Positions 6,153-7,602 of a DNA stretch of 7,602 bases are shown here, in pieces. How positions within the stretch are numbered: the first letter of the stretch is position 1; each line of letters begins with the position of its first letter. The notes beneath the pieces were generated by a model. It did not search any database, was not told where the DNA came from, and saw only the letters and a list, made by a program, of their open reading frames with translations. The position numbers and the translations under genes are program-made. The stretch comes from JAGWAZ01 sp050248595. Lineage in GTDB: Bacteria; Bacteroidota; Ignavibacteria; OLB7. The DNA is taken from the NCBI GenBank assembly GCA_050248595.1, contig JBFWSB010000222.1, positions 1 through 7,602 of the forward strand. The letters are read 5' to 3'.

Positions 6153-6950
6153 ATGATCCAACGATACAGAATACTTCTGCTAACAACTTTCTGTGGTGCT
6201 CTTCTCGTCCTAACTGGTCCGGGATGTGCTCACCACGATCCTCTCTCTCCGATTTTCAACTATCAGCGAGTTGGGGTAGAAGTTGGGGCTGATTTTACCA
6301 GTCAAGAGGGTTCCTATGTTGTTGGTTGTGGCACGTTTACTGAGGGGTCTGGGACAAACTTGATCGTAAGTGCTGTCTACGACAAACCGGTAGAAAATAT
6401 CTTTCGAATTGAGTTAATGGGGGGATTCCGGACGCGCCACGTCAGTGGAAACTATACAACTACGGAGGCCAGTTTCATTCAGACTGCCGACGGCTTTGTT
6501 GAAGCCGATCTCACCTACGACAACATTGGCGATGCTCGCTTTCTCTACCTCTTCGGTCAACCATCCTTCAAGTTCTATCCTGTGAAAGCCCTCTACTTAG
6601 GAGCCGGTGTCAACCTCGGTTTCCCATTGAGCGTGGAGATGATCTACACGAAAGATATCCTCACGAAAGCTGTGACACTTGAGAATGGAGAAATTATCGA
6701 AGCCTTCTATCCCTCAGGAGAAGCAAGTGTTCCTCACTCAAAAGTTTTTCCAACACTCGATCCCGACAATGTCTCCCCTCTGCTTGTCGATCCGGTATTC
6801 TATGTAGGTGCGGAGATTCGGCTGAATCGTCGGATGTACTTAGGACCTCGCCTTACCTACACACTTCCTGTTATGGGAGCAATCAGCGACCCAGAACTAA
6901 AATTGAGTTCACTTCAGGGAACAATTGGTATTCGGTACGATCTGCGGTGA
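6153..6950 (+). CDS. Predicted outer-membrane beta-barrel protein of unknown function
   Basis: From the ATG at 6153 this gives 265 residues. An earlier in-frame ATG at 6075, five bases after the pnkp stop, would add 26 residues (291 in all). I prefer 6153 because a signal peptide begins there: MIQRYR, then a hydrophobic core LLLTTFCGALLVLTG, then Cys25. The sequence before the Cys (GPGC) is a poor lipobox, so it may be a lipoprotein or simply an exported protein. The mature part alternates strand-like segments rich in Gly and aromatic residues, such as VGVEVGADF, FRIELMGGFR, FLYLFGQPSFKFYPV, LYLGAGVNLGFPL, FYVGAEIRL, YLGPRLTYTLPV and GTIGIRYDLR. This is the pattern of small outer-membrane barrels in Bacteroidota-like bacteria. 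It ends in YDLR rather than the usual terminal Phe. The next gene begins four bases after its stop, so the two are probably co-transcribed. Confidence 0.75.
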   Translation: MIQRYRILLLTTFCGALLVLTGPGCAHHDPLSPIFNYQRVGVEVGADFTSQEGSYVVGCGTFTEGSGTNLIVSAVYDKPVENIFRIELMGGFRTRHVSGNYTTTEASFIQTADGFVEADLTYDNIGDARFLYLFGQPSFKFYPVKALYLGAGVNLGFPLSVEMIYTKDILTKAVTLENGEIIEAFYPSGEASVPHSKVFPTLDPDNVSPLLVDPVFYVGAEIRLNRRMYLGPRLTYTLPVMGAISDPELKLSSLQGTIGIRYDLR

Positions 6951-6954
6951 TCGG

Positions 6955-7560
6955 ATGCTCCTTCGGTTACCATCGCGCAGACTCTTCCTTCTCTTCGGAC
7001 TTATTGTCGGTCTCTATTTGCATTTCCCTTCGACTCTTCGTGCTCAGGGAGATAATCTCGGGGTTGCCATCATTATCGGTGAACGCCATGCTTGGATGAT
7101 TGAGTCTCCTGAGAAGTGGAGTCTGGATCAACGGAGTGCTTTGGCTTCCGGACTTGGTGCGGCATTTGTGCCGGAGTGGGATTCGTGGAGTTCGTCCCCC
7201 GTTGTGATGTACGCCAACACGATCCCAAAGGAGTTCGATACGATTGCTGTTGCTGAGACGATTGCTGCCGACTCGGTTCGGGCGGTGCAACAGTTCCGTT
7301 CAGCAGTGAAGCGGCAACAACCGTTGGGAACAATTCAGGGAGTAGATGCAGAAGTTTGTCACGTTATCCGGCGCGACAGTTCACTCTTCGAGGCGATAGC
7401 CTACATCGACGGTCCCACGGCGATTGCAATCATCGTTCTCTCCTCCCGCAATGCCGAAAAATTTGAATCTTCTCTCCCCTCCTTTGCCCGCCTTGTCGAT
7501 TCTTACGAGTGGATAACAAGCGACCCCGAACAGATTGCTGAACTGAAGGGGATGCGGTAG
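6955..7560 (+). CDS. Small exported protein of unknown function
   Basis: The ATG at 6955 gives 201 residues. It starts four bases after the preceding stop, and GGTGA at 6946-6950 may serve as a weak, close ribosome binding site. A TTG at 6925 in the same frame would overlap the previous gene and push the signal peptide inward, so I reject it. The N-terminus is a clear Sec signal (RLPSRRLFLLFGLIVGLYL) with probable cleavage after LRA, before QGDNLG. The mature protein has the pattern ESPEKWSLDQRSALASGLGAAF followed by SSSPVVMYANT (about residues 61-71), then a helix-rich, charged middle and strands around IAIIVLSS. From memory this resembles uncharacterised exported proteins with a 'P-x-G-W ... 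PVVMYVNT' layout, but I cannot name a family. It has no membrane segment after the signal, so it is probably periplasmic or secreted. Confidence 0.75.
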   Translation: MLLRLPSRRLFLLFGLIVGLYLHFPSTLRAQGDNLGVAIIIGERHAWMIESPEKWSLDQRSALASGLGAAFVPEWDSWSSSPVVMYANTIPKEFDTIAVAETIAADSVRAVQQFRSAVKRQQPLGTIQGVDAEVCHVIRRDSSLFEAIAYIDGPTAIAIIVLSSRNAEKFESSLPSFARLVDSYEWITSDPEQIAELKGMR

Positions 7561-7600
7561 AGTTCATAGAGTTGGGAGTTTGTAGAGTTTATAGAGTGCG
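7558..7600. repeat. Degenerate 9-mer direct repeats at the window end
   Basis: Successive units are TAGAGTTCA (7558-7566), TAGAGTTGG (7567-7575), a shortened GAGTTTG (7576-7582), TAGAGTTTA (7583-7591) and TAGAGTGCG (7592-7600). The first unit contains the TAG stop of the exported protein gene. The array continues at least to the window edge, so its full length is unknown. Confidence 0.65.
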
Positions 7601-7602
7601 AG

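Noticed and set aside
7558..7602. CRISPR array
   Set aside because: Units are nine bases long, contiguous and degenerate, with no unique spacers.

Overview
The window comes from a bacterial chromosome of moderate GC content. Several signs point to the Bacteroidota/Chlorobi/Kapabacteria side of the tree: most starts lack an obvious Shine-Dalgarno sequence, the control region holds TAnnTTTG-type -7 promoter elements on both strands, and there is an outer-membrane barrel-like protein and an Sec-exported protein. This placement is an inference; there is no rRNA gene or long marker to fix it.

Layout. (1) Positions 1-735, minus strand: the first 245 codons of a TypA/BipA-type translational GTPase, cut by the window edge. 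(2) 736-1008: a 273-bp gene-free, strongly purine-skewed spacer. (3) 1009-1932, minus strand: two small genes of lower GC, a putative lipoprotein and a 128-residue protein, neither of which I recognise. (4) 1933-2098: a divergent control region with a good Bacteroidota-like promoter firing left, a TAnnTTTG element firing right, and a perfect 7-bp inverted repeat just before the next gene. (5) 2099-6069, plus strand: hen1 and pnkp overlapping by 10 bp, a complete bacterial RNA repair cassette. (6) 6153-7560, plus strand: a predicted outer-membrane beta-barrel protein and a small exported protein, closely packed behind pnkp. (7) 7558-7602: degenerate 9-mer direct repeats that begin at the last stop codon and run to the window edge.

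The centre of the window is the Pnkp/Hen1 system. In the characterised family, Pnkp heals and seals broken RNA ends (5' kinase, 2',3' phosphatase, adenylyltransferase/ligase). Hen1 2'-O-methylates the 3' terminal ribose before sealing, so the repaired site resists being cut again by the same ribotoxin, and its N-terminal domain is needed to activate the Pnkp ligase. All catalytic motifs that I can place by eye are intact in both proteins, so the cassette looks functional. The system itself is known. The less explored parts are its dyad-containing control region, the divergently transcribed unknown pair that shares this region, and the envelope genes that follow in the same direction.
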